Shown here: positions 18,504 through 26,719 of the stretch, piece after piece
How positions within the stretch are numbered: position 1 is the stretch's first letter
Layout: every line of letters begins with the position of its first letter
DNA from: Dehalococcoidia bacterium
GTDB lineage: Bacteria; Chloroflexota; Dehalococcoidia; Lucifugimonadales; UBA3495
Length of the DNA stretch: 64,000 nt
NCBI GenBank assembly: GCA_022827095.1
Contig: JAJDTP010000016.1
Coordinates: 141,647-205,646 of the forward strand
Reading direction: 5' to 3'
Position numbers and translations under genes: made by a program
Notes under the pieces: model-generated
What the model saw: the letters and a program-made list of their open reading frames with translations, nothing else
The model's database searches: none
Told to the model about the DNA's origin: nothing

Positions 18504-18525
18504 CGGGGTCTGGTGACCCCGTTTT
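18504..18525 (+). terminator. Intrinsic terminator after the leader RNA
   Basis: CGGGGTC (18504-18510), TGGT loop, GACCCCG (18515-18521), then TTTT. A second weaker hairpin (CTCGG/CCGAG) sits just before it. It would end the leader transcript about 295 bases after its promoter and 57 bases before the rpsP -35 box. Confidence 0.7.
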
Positions 18526-18581
18526 GATTCCTTGGCCATTCCCGCCCTGACGGTTTGCCCGTTCCACGCGAGCGATTTCGT

Positions 18582-18610
18582 TTGACAAACGTGAGGCAAA
18601 TCCATACATT
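18582..18610 (+). promoter_or_regulatory. Predicted promoter of rpsP-khpA-rimM
   Basis: TTGACA at 18582-18587 and TACATT at 18605-18610 with a 17-base spacer. Transcription would start near 18617, giving a short 5' UTR before rpsP. Confidence 0.65.
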
Positions 18611-18649
18611 GGAATCCTGCGTATACCAAATCAGCAACACGGAGTTCAG

Positions 18650-18919
18650 ATGCTACGGATCCGCCTTCGGCGCGTGGGCAAAAAAGGCCGCCCCTATTAC
18701 CGAATCGTCGTTACGGAAAAGCGCAACCCCAGGGATGGCGCTTACATCGACGGAATTGGCCACTACGACCCCATGGCGGACCCGCCGGCAGTGACCTTGG
18801 ACGAGAGCCGAGCGGTCGAATGGTTGCGCAAGGGCGCTCAGCCTTCGGACCCCGTGCGGCAGATCTTTGAACGCAACGACATCTTCAGCAAGGTCAACTC
18901 GGATGAAAGAGCTGATTGA
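18650..18919 (+). CDS. rpsP: 30S ribosomal protein S16
   Basis: An 89-residue protein with the S16 start MLRIRLRRVGKKGRPYYRIV. RDGAYIDGIGHYDPMADPP is the central signature and EWLRKGAQPSDPVRQIFER the C-terminal one. GGAG precedes ATG 18650 by six bases. S16 binds 16S rRNA early in 30S assembly. The last codons overlap the start of khpA by 17 bases. The order rpsP-khpA-rimM is widespread in bacteria. Confidence 0.97.
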   Translation: MLRIRLRRVGKKGRPYYRIVVTEKRNPRDGAYIDGIGHYDPMADPPAVTLDESRAVEWLRKGAQPSDPVRQIFERNDIFSKVNSDERAD

Positions 18920-19130
18920 GTTTATCGCTCAGTCGCTGACGTCCAATCCCGAAGCCGTCCGGGTTACGGAATCAGACGAAGGCGACCAGATCGTCATTCG
19001 CCTTGAAGTGGCCCCCGAAGACAAGGGCAAGGTCATAGGGCGACAGGGAAGAGTGGCCCAAGCTATGCGGGTACTGCTCCGGGTAGCGGCAGTCAAGGAC
19101 GGCACCCGGGCCGTGTTGGAGATTGTCTAG
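18903..19130 (+). CDS. khpA: KH-domain RNA-binding protein KhpA
   Basis: A 75-residue single KH domain. It starts MKELIEFIAQSLTSNPEAVR and carries the RNA-binding GxxG loop in EDKGKVIGRQGRVAQAMRVL. ATG 18903 is chosen because the longer frame from 18867 lies inside rpsP. KhpA proteins bind RNA and act with KhpB in Gram-positive bacteria. The stop codon overlaps the rimM start region. Confidence 0.95.
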   Translation: MKELIEFIAQSLTSNPEAVRVTESDEGDQIVIRLEVAPEDKGKVIGRQGRVAQAMRVLLRVAAVKDGTRAVLEIV

Positions 19131-19701
19131 CCGCAAGCGTTCCCGGCGCTTCCAGCGGCCCGCCTCGTCGCGTAGCCCGCTGCCTGACGCGGAGCCGCCA
19201 TTGCCCGATGGCGCGGTGGCAGTCGGACGGATCATACGCGGCCACGGTAATGACGGTACCCTTCGGGTTCAGTGCCTTTCCGACAACCCGTCCCGGTTTC
19301 GGGTCGGGAACAACCTGACCGTCACGGGGAAGTCTCGCGCCATTACGGACTTTCGCGAGCTGCCCGGAGGCTATGGCCTGCTACAACTGGACGGCTTGGA
19401 GAGCGCGGACGCCGTCCGATCCCTGGCCGGACAGTGGCTCATCGCTCCAGTGGACCCCGCTCCTGATCTACCGCCCGGGGAGTATTACCATTACCAACTC
19501 GTCGGTCTCAACGTGGTCACCGATCAGGGCGAACAACTGGGTACCCTGCAGGAGGTACTCATCACCGGCAGCAATGACGTTTACGTCGTAACCTCCGACA
19601 CCGGCAAGGAAATACTGCTGCCCGCCGTGGCGCATGTTGTGAAGGACGTGGATCTTCCGGCCGGCCGGATACTGGTCCACCTGATAGACGGCTTACGCTA
19701 G
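19123..19701 (+). CDS. rimM: Ribosome maturation factor RimM
   Basis: A 192-residue product starting at TTG 19123, overlapping khpA by eight bases. AVAVGRIIRGHGNDGTLRVQ is the N-terminal RimM barrel and LPPGEYYHYQLVGLNVV opens the PRC-barrel. LITGSNDVYVV and EILLPAVAHVVKDVDL are conserved. RimM helps assemble the 30S head near S19. The first 30 residues are Arg/Pro-rich and outside the usual family length, so a later start near 19210 is possible. Confidence 0.93.
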   Translation: MSSRKRSRRFQRPASSRSPLPDAEPPLPDGAVAVGRIIRGHGNDGTLRVQCLSDNPSRFRVGNNLTVTGKSRAITDFRELPGGYGLLQLDGLESADAVRSLAGQWLIAPVDPAPDLPPGEYYHYQLVGLNVVTDQGEQLGTLQEVLITGSNDVYVVTSDTGKEILLPAVAHVVKDVDLPAGRILVHLIDGLR

Positions 19702-19715
19702 CCGTTCATTGGCTC

Positions 19716-20198
19716 CTAGTCGTCCCCAACGGCTGCCGTGTGCCGTTCCGCATGGGCATGGTGATGCTCGGCTTCGTCCGTGAACTCGTGGTCCTCGCAG
19801 GCCACCCACCGCGAGCCGTCGGCGAACCACTCCTTTTTCCAGATGGGCACGATGGTCTTGATCCGGTTCACTGCCTCGTGGCAAGCCTCAAACGCTTTGA
19901 CCCGGTGCGGTGAGGCCACGGCCACCACCAAGCTGATGTAGCCCACGTCCACCCGACCGGTTCGGTGCGCGATTGCGATGTCCTCGATGCCGTAATCGGC
20001 GCACAGGCTGTCCCGCACCTCTTCCAGCTTCTTGATGGCCATCACGTCGTAGGCTTCGTACTCCAGCCTGGTGACAGTCTTGCCACCGAAGTTGTCCCGC
20101 GTGGTGCCCAGGAAGGTGACCACGGCGCCGTTGCCGTCCTTCCGCACCGAATCGGTCACTGCCACCGGGTCCAGGGGTTCGTCAGTCAGGATAATCAT
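19716..20198 (-). CDS. moaE: Molybdopterin synthase catalytic subunit
   Basis: A 160-residue MoaE. GAVVTFLGTTRDNFGGKTVT and LEYEAYDVMAIKKLEEV are family motifs. AIAHRTGRVDVGYISLVVAV forms the dimer core, and the active-site lysines lie in PIWKKEWFADGSRWV. It transfers sulfur from MoaD thiocarboxylate to cyclic pyranopterin. The C-terminus is extended by a His-rich tail (EAEHHHAHAERH), perhaps metal-binding, which is not typical. moaD lies 16 bases upstream in the same direction. Confidence 0.95.
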   Translation of the reverse strand: MIILTDEPLDPVAVTDSVRKDGNGAVVTFLGTTRDNFGGKTVTRLEYEAYDVMAIKKLEEVRDSLCADYGIEDIAIAHRTGRVDVGYISLVVAVASPHRVKAFEACHEAVNRIKTIVPIWKKEWFADGSRWVACEDHEFTDEAEHHHAHAERHTAAVGDD

Positions 20199-20214
20199 GG
20201 CTTAGCGACCTCCG

Positions 20215-20466
20215 CTAACCGCGTCCTCCACTGACGGGAGGAATCAGGCAAACCTCGTCGCCAGGGTTCAAGGCTTGATCGTCGTCCGCGTACTCGGCGT
20301 TCACTGCCACTACGATGCGCACCTCGGGCGGCGCCAGTCGCGGGTACAAGGCCCGCACCGCATCAGAGAGGACACCCACCGTCGCGTCATCCGGCACATC
20401 TACGGTAACCACCGAAGAACCGGCGCGCTCTCGATACAGGGCAAACAGTCGAACGTCAAATTGCAT
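20215..20466 (-). CDS. moaD: Molybdopterin synthase sulfur-carrier subunit, with two extra C-terminal residues
   Basis: An 83-residue beta-grasp protein beginning MQFDVRLFALYRERAGSSVV, with the late motif LNPGDEVCLIPPVSGG. MoaD normally ends in Gly-Gly, whose carboxyl is adenylated and thiolated. Here the chain continues Arg-Gly after that pair (PPVSGGRG, then TAG). Either the final RG is removed, as in QbsE-type carriers, or the terminal RG motif functions, or the gene has drifted. ATG 20466 removes 13 unmatched residues of the longer frame. It sits just upstream of moaE. Confidence 0.9.
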   Translation of the reverse strand: MQFDVRLFALYRERAGSSVVTVDVPDDATVGVLSDAVRALYPRLAPPEVRIVVAVNAEYADDDQALNPGDEVCLIPPVSGGRG

Positions 20467-20501
20467 GGTGGCTCCGATTATGGGCAGGCCGGCGTGGGGT
20501 G

Positions 20502-21172
20502 TCAACGGCCCGGCTGTCGATACTGCGCAAGGAACATTCTGGTAATCCCGCAGTATTCCTCCGCTGCGCCAGTATCGCCGTCAACAATCGTCAACCACTT
20601 TGGTACATCGTTTTGCGACAGTTCATCTCGAAATCGCTCAATCCACCGGATCCGACTGACGCGCATCTCTCGTTCGTTCAACCCCAAGTATTCCGCCGTG
20701 CGCCGGGCTTTGTCCCGAGCAGCTTGCTGCAAACTATCCTTGAGGATTATTTCGCCTGTATTGTGATTGTAGTCAAAGTATTGTTCCGGGCGTTCCGAGA
20801 TTTCCTCGGCGCAAGGGTCAACATACCCGGACGGAGGCCAAGCCCCGCCTTTGTAACCCTCATTACAGCGACGACAGCTGAAAATCCAGTTTGACCATTG
20901 GTGGGCCAGTTCGGGGAATTGATTCAGTGGCCTGAAATGTTCCGCTGTCGGTGTCCGACTACCTGACGGACCCCGCTGCGATCGCATCTACGCTCGCAGT
21001 AGCCGCACTTGTCGTGGAACCGCTCTCGCAATTCAGGTGCGAACACGGTCCAATAGTTGTGCTGGTTGGGACGTGCGTCGCCTTGATGGACGTGTTGCAC
21101 TCACAGATAGGTGTACCCGCTTGCGTAATAATCTACGCCAGACGGAGCCTGACCGTGGTCAACCCAACGCAT
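20502..21172 (-). pseudogene. HNH endonuclease gene broken by a nonsense codon and a frameshift
   Basis: The minus strand from ATG 21172 reads MRWVDHGQAPSGVDYYASGY, then meets TGA at 21103-21101. The same frame continues ELRERFHDKCGYCERR, the first zinc Cys pair. The match then moves to another frame with AEHFRPLNQFPEL and NWIFSCRRCNEGYKGG, the HNH core, to the stop at 20502. The frame change lies between about 20990 and 20945. The pieces read in order as one HNH-family nuclease (GIY-less, TIGR02646-like arrangement), so the gene has decayed rather than being two genes. It lies next to a decayed transposase. Confidence 0.7.
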
Positions 21173-21177
21173 GTCGG

Positions 21178-21717
21178 CTATGCCCTGTCTTGTGACAAGT
21201 CGGATATACGGTTAGAGGGGTCTATGCCCAGGGCCGGCAAATCGGCAAAGGACTTTGCCGAGTAGTAACCAGCATCGGCGGACACTTCCTTTGGTGCCAC
21301 GCCCACATTGGCGATGGTCTCCCTGGAGCATGATTGCCGCCTGCTGCTTGTCCGAGGTCTGGTTGGTGGCTCGGGCCGCAATGATCACCCGATGCCCGCT
21401 GTCCACCACCGCCGGCAACTCATCGCCTTGTGCTTCGATGCGTTGGCCCGGACCTTGGCGCCGTCCAAGGCCACGTGGCCCAGCTTCACCATCCCCGCCT
21501 GCTGGCAAAACACAGCGCCTTCACCATCATCCGGGGATTGCAGGGCGTACCCCCGCCGCTCCTGATCGTAGCACGCGGTGATCTCCGACAAGTCCAACCG
21601 GTCCACCACGTTGGAGATGAAGTAGGCCAAGTGACCCTCCGGCCGCCACTCCCGCAGTGCCGCTGGCAGCAGCAACCGCTGGTCAGGATCATACGGCAGG
21701 TAGGTCTTGCTCATCAC
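21178..21717 (-). pseudogene. IS1182-family transposase remnant
   Basis: The 5' part (21717 downward) reads YDPDQRLLLPAALREWRPEG, GHLAYFISNVVDRLDLSEI and then jumps to QAGMVKLGHVALDGAKVRAN, missing the middle of a normal transposase. The frame then breaks. Another frame has HRVIIAARATNQTSDKQQAA, and a third has VSADAGYYSAKSFADLPALG. All three are successive parts of an IS1182 transposase. So it is an internally deleted, frameshifted relic without the C-terminus. No terminal repeats were identified. Confidence 0.8.
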
Positions 21718-21844
21718 CGGCTCCCAACAAGTGGACTGCCCCCATTATATCTCCTCCACCTCGCTGACCTGTTTCTCGGACGGACTGCTAGGGCGCGGAG
21801 GTTGGGCAGGGCTTTGTCAGCCGAATAGGAGACAGTCATCGGCC

Positions 21845-22876
21845 TCACTCAAGGTGGTTGGGGGACGCCTGCGGACTGTCGCCCGTGCCCAGGAACCAAC
21901 CGGATCGGGGCCACGGCCCGTCGCCCCGATAGATGCTCTGGGCGTAGGCGGTAAGCACGGCGCCCGATACCAGCGTCAGCGCCGACACGAACAGCCAGAT
22001 CAGGATAATCAGCACCGACGCCAACGGCCCGTAGAACAAACGCTGCGGCGCAATGTACGAGAAGAACAGGGCGAAAACGTAGGAGGCTGCCTGGAAAATG
22101 ATGCTCGCGCTGACCGCGCCCAGAAATGCCCACCGCCAGTGCACCATTCTCTCGGGCACGTAACGGTACACCAGGAGGAAGACGATCACCGATAGCACCC
22201 AAGCCAGGAGGCTCGGCCACCAGCGTTGCGCTTCCACAACATTGGCCAGCCCGTCCATCCCGGTGGCTCGCAGCACGTATACGATGAAGTCCGGCACGGT
22301 GACGTAGGTGAGCACCGAGGATATCAACAGCCCCAGCGCCATGGCGCTGAGGAACACGTACTGCCGGGTCTTGCCCAGGATGCCCACCTGGGCCGGCTCA
22401 ATGCCCCAGGCGCGATTAACCACCAATCCCACGGCGCCGAACAGCTTGAAACTGCCCCAGAGCAGGCCGAGAAAGGCTACCAGACCCGTGGCGCCGGCCA
22501 CCGCCGGCGGCTGGGCCGGCCACAGCGTGGACACGTCGATGTTGGGCGGGAGCACGCCGGAAGAGATGGCGGCGAACCAGGTCCGGGCCCCCTCCTCGCC
22601 GAGCAGCAGCGGCAGGATCTGCAACACCACCACCGAGAAGGGCAGCAGGGACACTATGCCGTAATAGGCCACGCCGGCCATGAGCTGTTGGTTATCGTTC
22701 TGCGTAACCGCCGAAACGGTTGCCAGCGCCAATCGCACCGAGCTGCGGCGCTGCGCCAAACGCTGGACGTAGCGACGGAGATGCAGGGCCTGAAGCACCG
22801 GCCGGATCCGCAGCAACCGGCGGTTGCGGGTCGCCCAGTCGGCGGCCTGGTGCAATTTTGTTTCTAAAGAGGCCAT
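21845..22876 (-). CDS. YihY/BrkB-family integral membrane protein
   Basis: A 343-residue protein with a cytoplasmic N-terminus and about six membrane helices. LMAGVAYYGIVSLLPFSVVV is the first, then TGLVAFLGLLWGSFKLFGAV, VFLSAMALGLLISSVLTYV, LLAWVLSVIVFLLVYRYVPE, the pair around ASIIFQAASYVFALFFSYIA, and VLIILIWLFVSALTLVSGAV. The VNRAWGIE and RYVPERMVHWRWAFLGA segments are typical of YihY/BrkB (formerly called ribonuclease BN). Its biochemical role is not established. It is followed on the 5' side by the signal peptidase gene. Confidence 0.9.
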   Translation of the reverse strand: MASLETKLHQAADWATRNRRLLRIRPVLQALHLRRYVQRLAQRRSSVRLALATVSAVTQNDNQQLMAGVAYYGIVSLLPFSVVVLQILPLLLGEEGARTWFAAISSGVLPPNIDVSTLWPAQPPAVAGATGLVAFLGLLWGSFKLFGAVGLVVNRAWGIEPAQVGILGKTRQYVFLSAMALGLLISSVLTYVTVPDFIVYVLRATGMDGLANVVEAQRWWPSLLAWVLSVIVFLLVYRYVPERMVHWRWAFLGAVSASIIFQAASYVFALFFSYIAPQRLFYGPLASVLIILIWLFVSALTLVSGAVLTAYAQSIYRGDGPWPRSGWFLGTGDSPQASPNHLE

Positions 22877-22891
22877 CTGCGATCGGTCCGA

Positions 22892-23443
22892 TCAGTCGTT
22901 GCGGCCTGACGATCCTCTACCCAGCAGGCGATGCGTAGGTAGCCTCAGCCACATGGAGCCGACAATGTTGGAAGCCGGGACGGGACCAAAACGCCGGCTG
23001 TCCCAACTGTCGGCGCGGTTGTCTCCCATCAGAAAATATGCGTCGTCGTCGCACAACCACAGCAGGCCGGGGCCGGGCGCGGTTTGCGCCCCAGCCGCAA
23101 GGTACGGCTCTGCCAGAGAGGTACCCTCTATCGAGACGGCGCTGTCGTTTCCGACACGAACCAGTTCTCCAGGCAACCCGACAACGCGTTTCACATTGGT
23201 CAACAGACTGTTTCCTCTCGACGGCGAAGGTGTCTCCGCCACTACGATCGATCCCCGCCGGTAACTTGCGCACTTTCCCGACCGGCGGCGCACGTATATC
23301 AAATCGCCGTCGCGCAAGGTGGGACGCATGCTGTCGCCGCGAACCAGAAAAAGCGAGCGGAGCACTACCCGCAATACGCTGATGACCGCGTTACGGATGA
23401 CAGTCAGCGCCGTGCCGAGTCTGCGGAGATTATTTCGCGCCAC
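22892..23443 (-). CDS. Type I signal peptidase-like protease (S26 family)
   Basis: A 183-residue membrane protease. A hydrophobic helix at about 11-35 anchors the N-terminus. The catalytic serine is Ser38 in RGDSMRPTLRDGDLIYV and the general base is Lys85 in NVKRVVGLPGE. Box E reads FLMGDNRADSWDSRRFGPV. This is short for a main LepB and resembles the S26 group that includes NiSOD maturation proteases as well as ordinary signal peptidases. Since sodN is in the same window, it is a candidate for its processing, but a general secretion role is equally possible. Its stop is 16 bases from the YihY gene and its start adjoins pheA. Confidence 0.85.
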   Translation of the reverse strand: MARNNLRRLGTALTVIRNAVISVLRVVLRSLFLVRGDSMRPTLRDGDLIYVRRRSGKCASYRRGSIVVAETPSPSRGNSLLTNVKRVVGLPGELVRVGNDSAVSIEGTSLAEPYLAAGAQTAPGPGLLWLCDDDAYFLMGDNRADSWDSRRFGPVPASNIVGSMWLRLPTHRLLGRGSSGRND

Positions 23444-23445
23444 CG

Positions 23446-24282
23446 TTACTCGGCGCGGGGTTCCCAGAAGGGATAGGACCCTAATATCTTCAGCATGTCC
23501 GTGCGCCGGCGCAGGCCTTCCAGCGCGGCGGCGACCTCCGGCTGGTGTCGATGGCCTTCGCAGTCGATCAGGAAGATGTACCTGCCCAATTCCTGCTTGG
23601 TCGGGCGGCTCTCGATCTTGACCAGGTTGATGTTCCGGCTGGCGAATTCGCCAATGGTGCTGTAGAGGTTCCCGGGACGGTCCACCGTGAATGAAAAGCA
23701 GATGGATGTGCGGTCATGACCGGTGGGAGCATGGTCGGCGTGGGCGAGGACGACGAATCGGGTCTGGTTCGCAGTGTTGTCCTGTATCCCGCGGTCCAGG
23801 ATTTGCACGTCGTAGATTTCGGCGGCCCGCTGGGGACAAATCGCTGCGGCCGGAACCCGGCTGCCCTGCATGTCGGCGACGGCGGCGGACGTGCTCAGGG
23901 ACGCTTCGCGCGGGACTGCGGGAAAATGTGCTTCCAGGTATTCCCGGCACTGGGCCAGGGCCTGGGGATGCGAGTAGATCACCTCAACAGACTCGACTGC
24001 GACGCCGGGCGCGGCAACCAGGTAGTGGTCGATGGGGATCACCACCTCGTTCTGGATGGACAGGCCGGATTGCGCGATGAGCAGGTCCAGCGTGAACGTG
24101 ACCGATCCCTCCAGGCTGTTCTCAATGGGCACCACCCCGGCGTCCACCTCGTTGTTGGAAACGGCGGCGCCCACCGCGCTGATGGAGGGATAGGGCGCCA
24201 GCACACCCTGGGGCGAGTAGAGCAGAGCAGCCTGCTCCGTGTAGGTTCCAGCCGGTCCCAGGTATCCGATGCTGTTGCTCAT
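23446..24282 (-). CDS. pheA: Prephenate dehydratase
   Basis: A 278-residue enzyme converting prephenate to phenylpyruvate for phenylalanine synthesis. IGYLGPAGTYTEQAAL starts the catalytic domain and PIENSLEGSVTFTLDLL is the substrate-binding segment. The catalytic Thr lies in ANQTRFVVLAH. An ACT domain follows from about 190 (FSFTVDRPGNLYSTIGEFA, then LVKIESRPTK), giving phenylalanine feedback control. There is no chorismate mutase domain, so mutase activity must come from elsewhere. Confidence 0.96.
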   Translation of the reverse strand: MSNSIGYLGPAGTYTEQAALLYSPQGVLAPYPSISAVGAAVSNNEVDAGVVPIENSLEGSVTFTLDLLIAQSGLSIQNEVVIPIDHYLVAAPGVAVESVEVIYSHPQALAQCREYLEAHFPAVPREASLSTSAAVADMQGSRVPAAAICPQRAAEIYDVQILDRGIQDNTANQTRFVVLAHADHAPTGHDRTSICFSFTVDRPGNLYSTIGEFASRNINLVKIESRPTKQELGRYIFLIDCEGHRHQPEVAAALEGLRRRTDMLKILGSYPFWEPRAE

Positions 24283-24315
24283 AGGATTACCCCGTCATCC
24301 GGGGCGGGCCCGCGG

Positions 24316-24975
24316 TCACCGGGCAAACGCCCTCTCGACATCTTCGTGGCTGCCAACCACCACGAGGATGTCGCCATCGTCGATCATTTCCTCTTCAGCC
24401 GGGTTGAGAATATATTCATTCCCGCGCCGTATGACCATCACCGAGACGTGGTGGCGAGTTGACTCGGACACGAGGCCAGCGTCACGCAGGGACATCCCCC
24501 GCATTTTTTCCGGCGGCCGCAATTTGTGCACCCCGGTGTCCTCGGTGATGTTCATGAACTCGACGTAATTGGGGCTCAGATCCAGGCTGGCGGCGCGTTC
24601 CGCGGCCTCTTCCTCGGGGAAGATCACCTTGTCCGCGCCCACGCGGTGCAGTATCTCCGCGTGCTGCGTGTCGGTGGCCCGCGCGATGACATAGGGCAGC
24701 CCCATGGACTTCAGCATCATGGTGGTGATGATGCTGGACTGGATCTGGCTGCCCAGCGCCACGACCCCTACGTCCATGTCTCCCACGCCCAGGTCGCGCA
24801 GGGCCGTCTCGTTGGTCGCATTGGCCTCGACGGCGTAGGTGACGCGGCCCAGCATTTCCTGCACGCGCTGCTCATCCTGGTCAATGGCCAGCACTTCGTG
24901 CTCCCGCTGGAACAGAGTACTGGCCAGCTTCGAGCCGAACCGGCCCAAACCGATTACGCATACTTGCTTCGCCAT
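24316..24975 (-). CDS. ktrA: Ktr/Trk potassium transporter regulatory subunit (RCK)
   Basis: A 219-residue cytoplasmic gating subunit. The RCK-N Rossmann motif is VCVIGLGRFGSKLASTL with the acidic end of beta 2 in VLAIDQDEQRV. RATDTQHAEILHRVGADKVI closes the nucleotide domain, and an RCK-C domain occupies about 135-219. It binds NAD(H) or ATP/ADP and controls the ktrB-type channel encoded five bases downstream in the reverse sense of coordinates. The pair forms a potassium uptake system. Confidence 0.93.
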   Translation of the reverse strand: MAKQVCVIGLGRFGSKLASTLFQREHEVLAIDQDEQRVQEMLGRVTYAVEANATNETALRDLGVGDMDVGVVALGSQIQSSIITTMMLKSMGLPYVIARATDTQHAEILHRVGADKVIFPEEEAAERAASLDLSPNYVEFMNITEDTGVHKLRPPEKMRGMSLRDAGLVSESTRHHVSVMVIRRGNEYILNPAEEEMIDDGDILVVVGSHEDVERAFAR

Positions 24976-24980
24976 GATGC

Positions 24981-26504
24981 TTATCCAATTCTAACGGGTT
25001 CTTCGGGGTAGTGGTAGGTGGCGTCCTCCCGGGGAGTCAGCAGCATCACCAGGGTCAAGGGGCCGACCCGGCCCACCAGCATCGTGAGCATGAATATGAT
25101 GGAGCCGGCCATGCTGAGTTCGCTGGATACTCCCGTGGACATTCCGTTGGTGCCGAATGCCGATACCGTCTCGAACATCAGCGGCAAAAAGGGCAGGTGA
25201 GGGTCGGTGTAGGTCAGAATGGGCAGCACGACGGCCAGGAACGTCACCCCCAGCAACGCCACCAGCAACGCGCGGGAAACCAGCACCGGGGCAATCTCCC
25301 GCCGGAATATTTCCGTGGTGGGGTTCCGCAAGGCGGAGGAACGGGCCGCCGCCAGGAGCACCGCCACCGTGTTGACCTTGATCCCTCCGGCCACAGACGC
25401 GGTGGACCCGCCGATGAACATCAAGCCGGCGAACACCAGCTGGGTGAAGTCGCGGGTGGCGCTCCAGTCCAGGGCAGAGAAACCCGCTGTGCGCCCGCTG
25501 ACGCCGTGGAAAATCGCCGAGCCCACGACGCCGTGGCCGGAATGGTCCCACAGCACGCCGTTCCACTCGGCAAACAGGAACGCCAGTGCGCTGAACCCGT
25601 AGAGGAACGTGGTCAGGATAATCACCAGCTTGGTGTCGAGGCTGAATCGCTGGAAGTTAAACAGGAACAGCCCGGCCCAGCGCCGCCGCGACCGGCTCGG
25701 GCTCCAGTTCCGGCGCATGTCCATGATGAAGGGCCATCCCAGGGCCCCGGCGATGATCAACGGGGTGATAACCCACATCAGGTACGGGTGCGCTCCCAAC
25801 GTCTCCGCGTTGCTGCCCCCCGGCGCGTTGGGCAGGATCGAGAATCCCGCGTTGTTAAGCGCCGACACCGAGAGGAATAACGACTGCCAGACCGCTTCCA
25901 GGGTCGTAAAGTCCGCCACCGACCGCATGCGCAGAAAAATCAAAGCGGCTCCCACCAGGTAGCCGATGAAGAATGCGACCACGATGTTGCGAGCGACCCG
26001 GGTCAGGTTACGCGCGGAGACGTCGCCCACGGTGTCCTGGTACACGTCCTCCTCGAGCGCCGTCGCCCGCCGCCCGATGAATGCGATCAGCACGGTGGCA
26101 GCGGTGATGAACTCCAGGCCTCCCACCAGCATCAGCACGAAGATGACGGCTTTGCCGAACTGGGACCAGTATTCCGGCGTATCAACCACCGTGAGCCCGG
26201 TGACAGTGGAGGCTGAAATCGCGGTGAAGAAGGCCACCCGCAGGTTCGCTGCGACGCCGTCGGCCGCAGATATCGGCAGGGCTAGCATGGCCCCGCCGAT
26301 CACGTTCAGCAACAGGAACGTGAGCAGCAGCAACAGCGGGGTCGATGACCAGCGGCGCGGTGGAGTACGGTGCCGGCGGATGGGAATGCGAACCGGGTCG
26401 ACCCGCCGCACTCGCCACGACGAACCATTGCCGCCGGGCGTGGTAAGAATGGCTCCTGCTTCCGGCTCGCTTGAGCCGGCATTACCGCGAGACGGGTCGT
26501 TCAC
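24981..26504 (-). CDS. ktrB: Ktr/TrkH-family potassium uptake channel subunit
   Basis: A 507-residue membrane protein with an 80-residue basic, Arg-rich N-terminal tail before the first helix (LLLLLTFLLLNVIGGAMLAL). Four pore repeats are visible. The first filter region is AISASTVTGLTVVDT, the second LNNAGFSILP, the third VSGRTAGFSALDW and the fourth FGTNGMSTGVSSEL. These glycine-containing filters identify the KtrB/TrkH fold. The start is GTG 26504. It ends five bases before ktrA on the same strand, so the two are one operon with ktrB first. Confidence 0.94.
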   Translation of the reverse strand: MNDPSRGNAGSSEPEAGAILTTPGGNGSSWRVRRVDPVRIPIRRHRTPPRRWSSTPLLLLLTFLLLNVIGGAMLALPISAADGVAANLRVAFFTAISASTVTGLTVVDTPEYWSQFGKAVIFVLMLVGGLEFITAATVLIAFIGRRATALEEDVYQDTVGDVSARNLTRVARNIVVAFFIGYLVGAALIFLRMRSVADFTTLEAVWQSLFLSVSALNNAGFSILPNAPGGSNAETLGAHPYLMWVITPLIIAGALGWPFIMDMRRNWSPSRSRRRWAGLFLFNFQRFSLDTKLVIILTTFLYGFSALAFLFAEWNGVLWDHSGHGVVGSAIFHGVSGRTAGFSALDWSATRDFTQLVFAGLMFIGGSTASVAGGIKVNTVAVLLAAARSSALRNPTTEIFRREIAPVLVSRALLVALLGVTFLAVVLPILTYTDPHLPFLPLMFETVSAFGTNGMSTGVSSELSMAGSIIFMLTMLVGRVGPLTLVMLLTPREDATYHYPEEPVRIG

Positions 26505-26719
26505 TGGGAGGCACCGGACGCTGGTTGAGGCGCAAATTGGGATGCCGGGCGGAGGGGTGATTCGCGTGCCAGACGCAGGCAGCGTAATTATGACGAGGCG
26601 CGGAGATATGTCAATCTTGCAAGGCCCCTCGCCGCGCCTCTGTCAACCGGCGCGTTTGAGTCACGCTCCCGCGTTTGTGTTAACATCCCGCGTGAAACCA
26701 CGTCACAGCAGGAGGGATC

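Noticed and set aside
18398..18640. Minus-strand frame of 80 codons upstream of rpsP
   Set aside because: It covers both helices and the terminator of the leader RNA and the rpsP promoter, and has no protein-like pattern.
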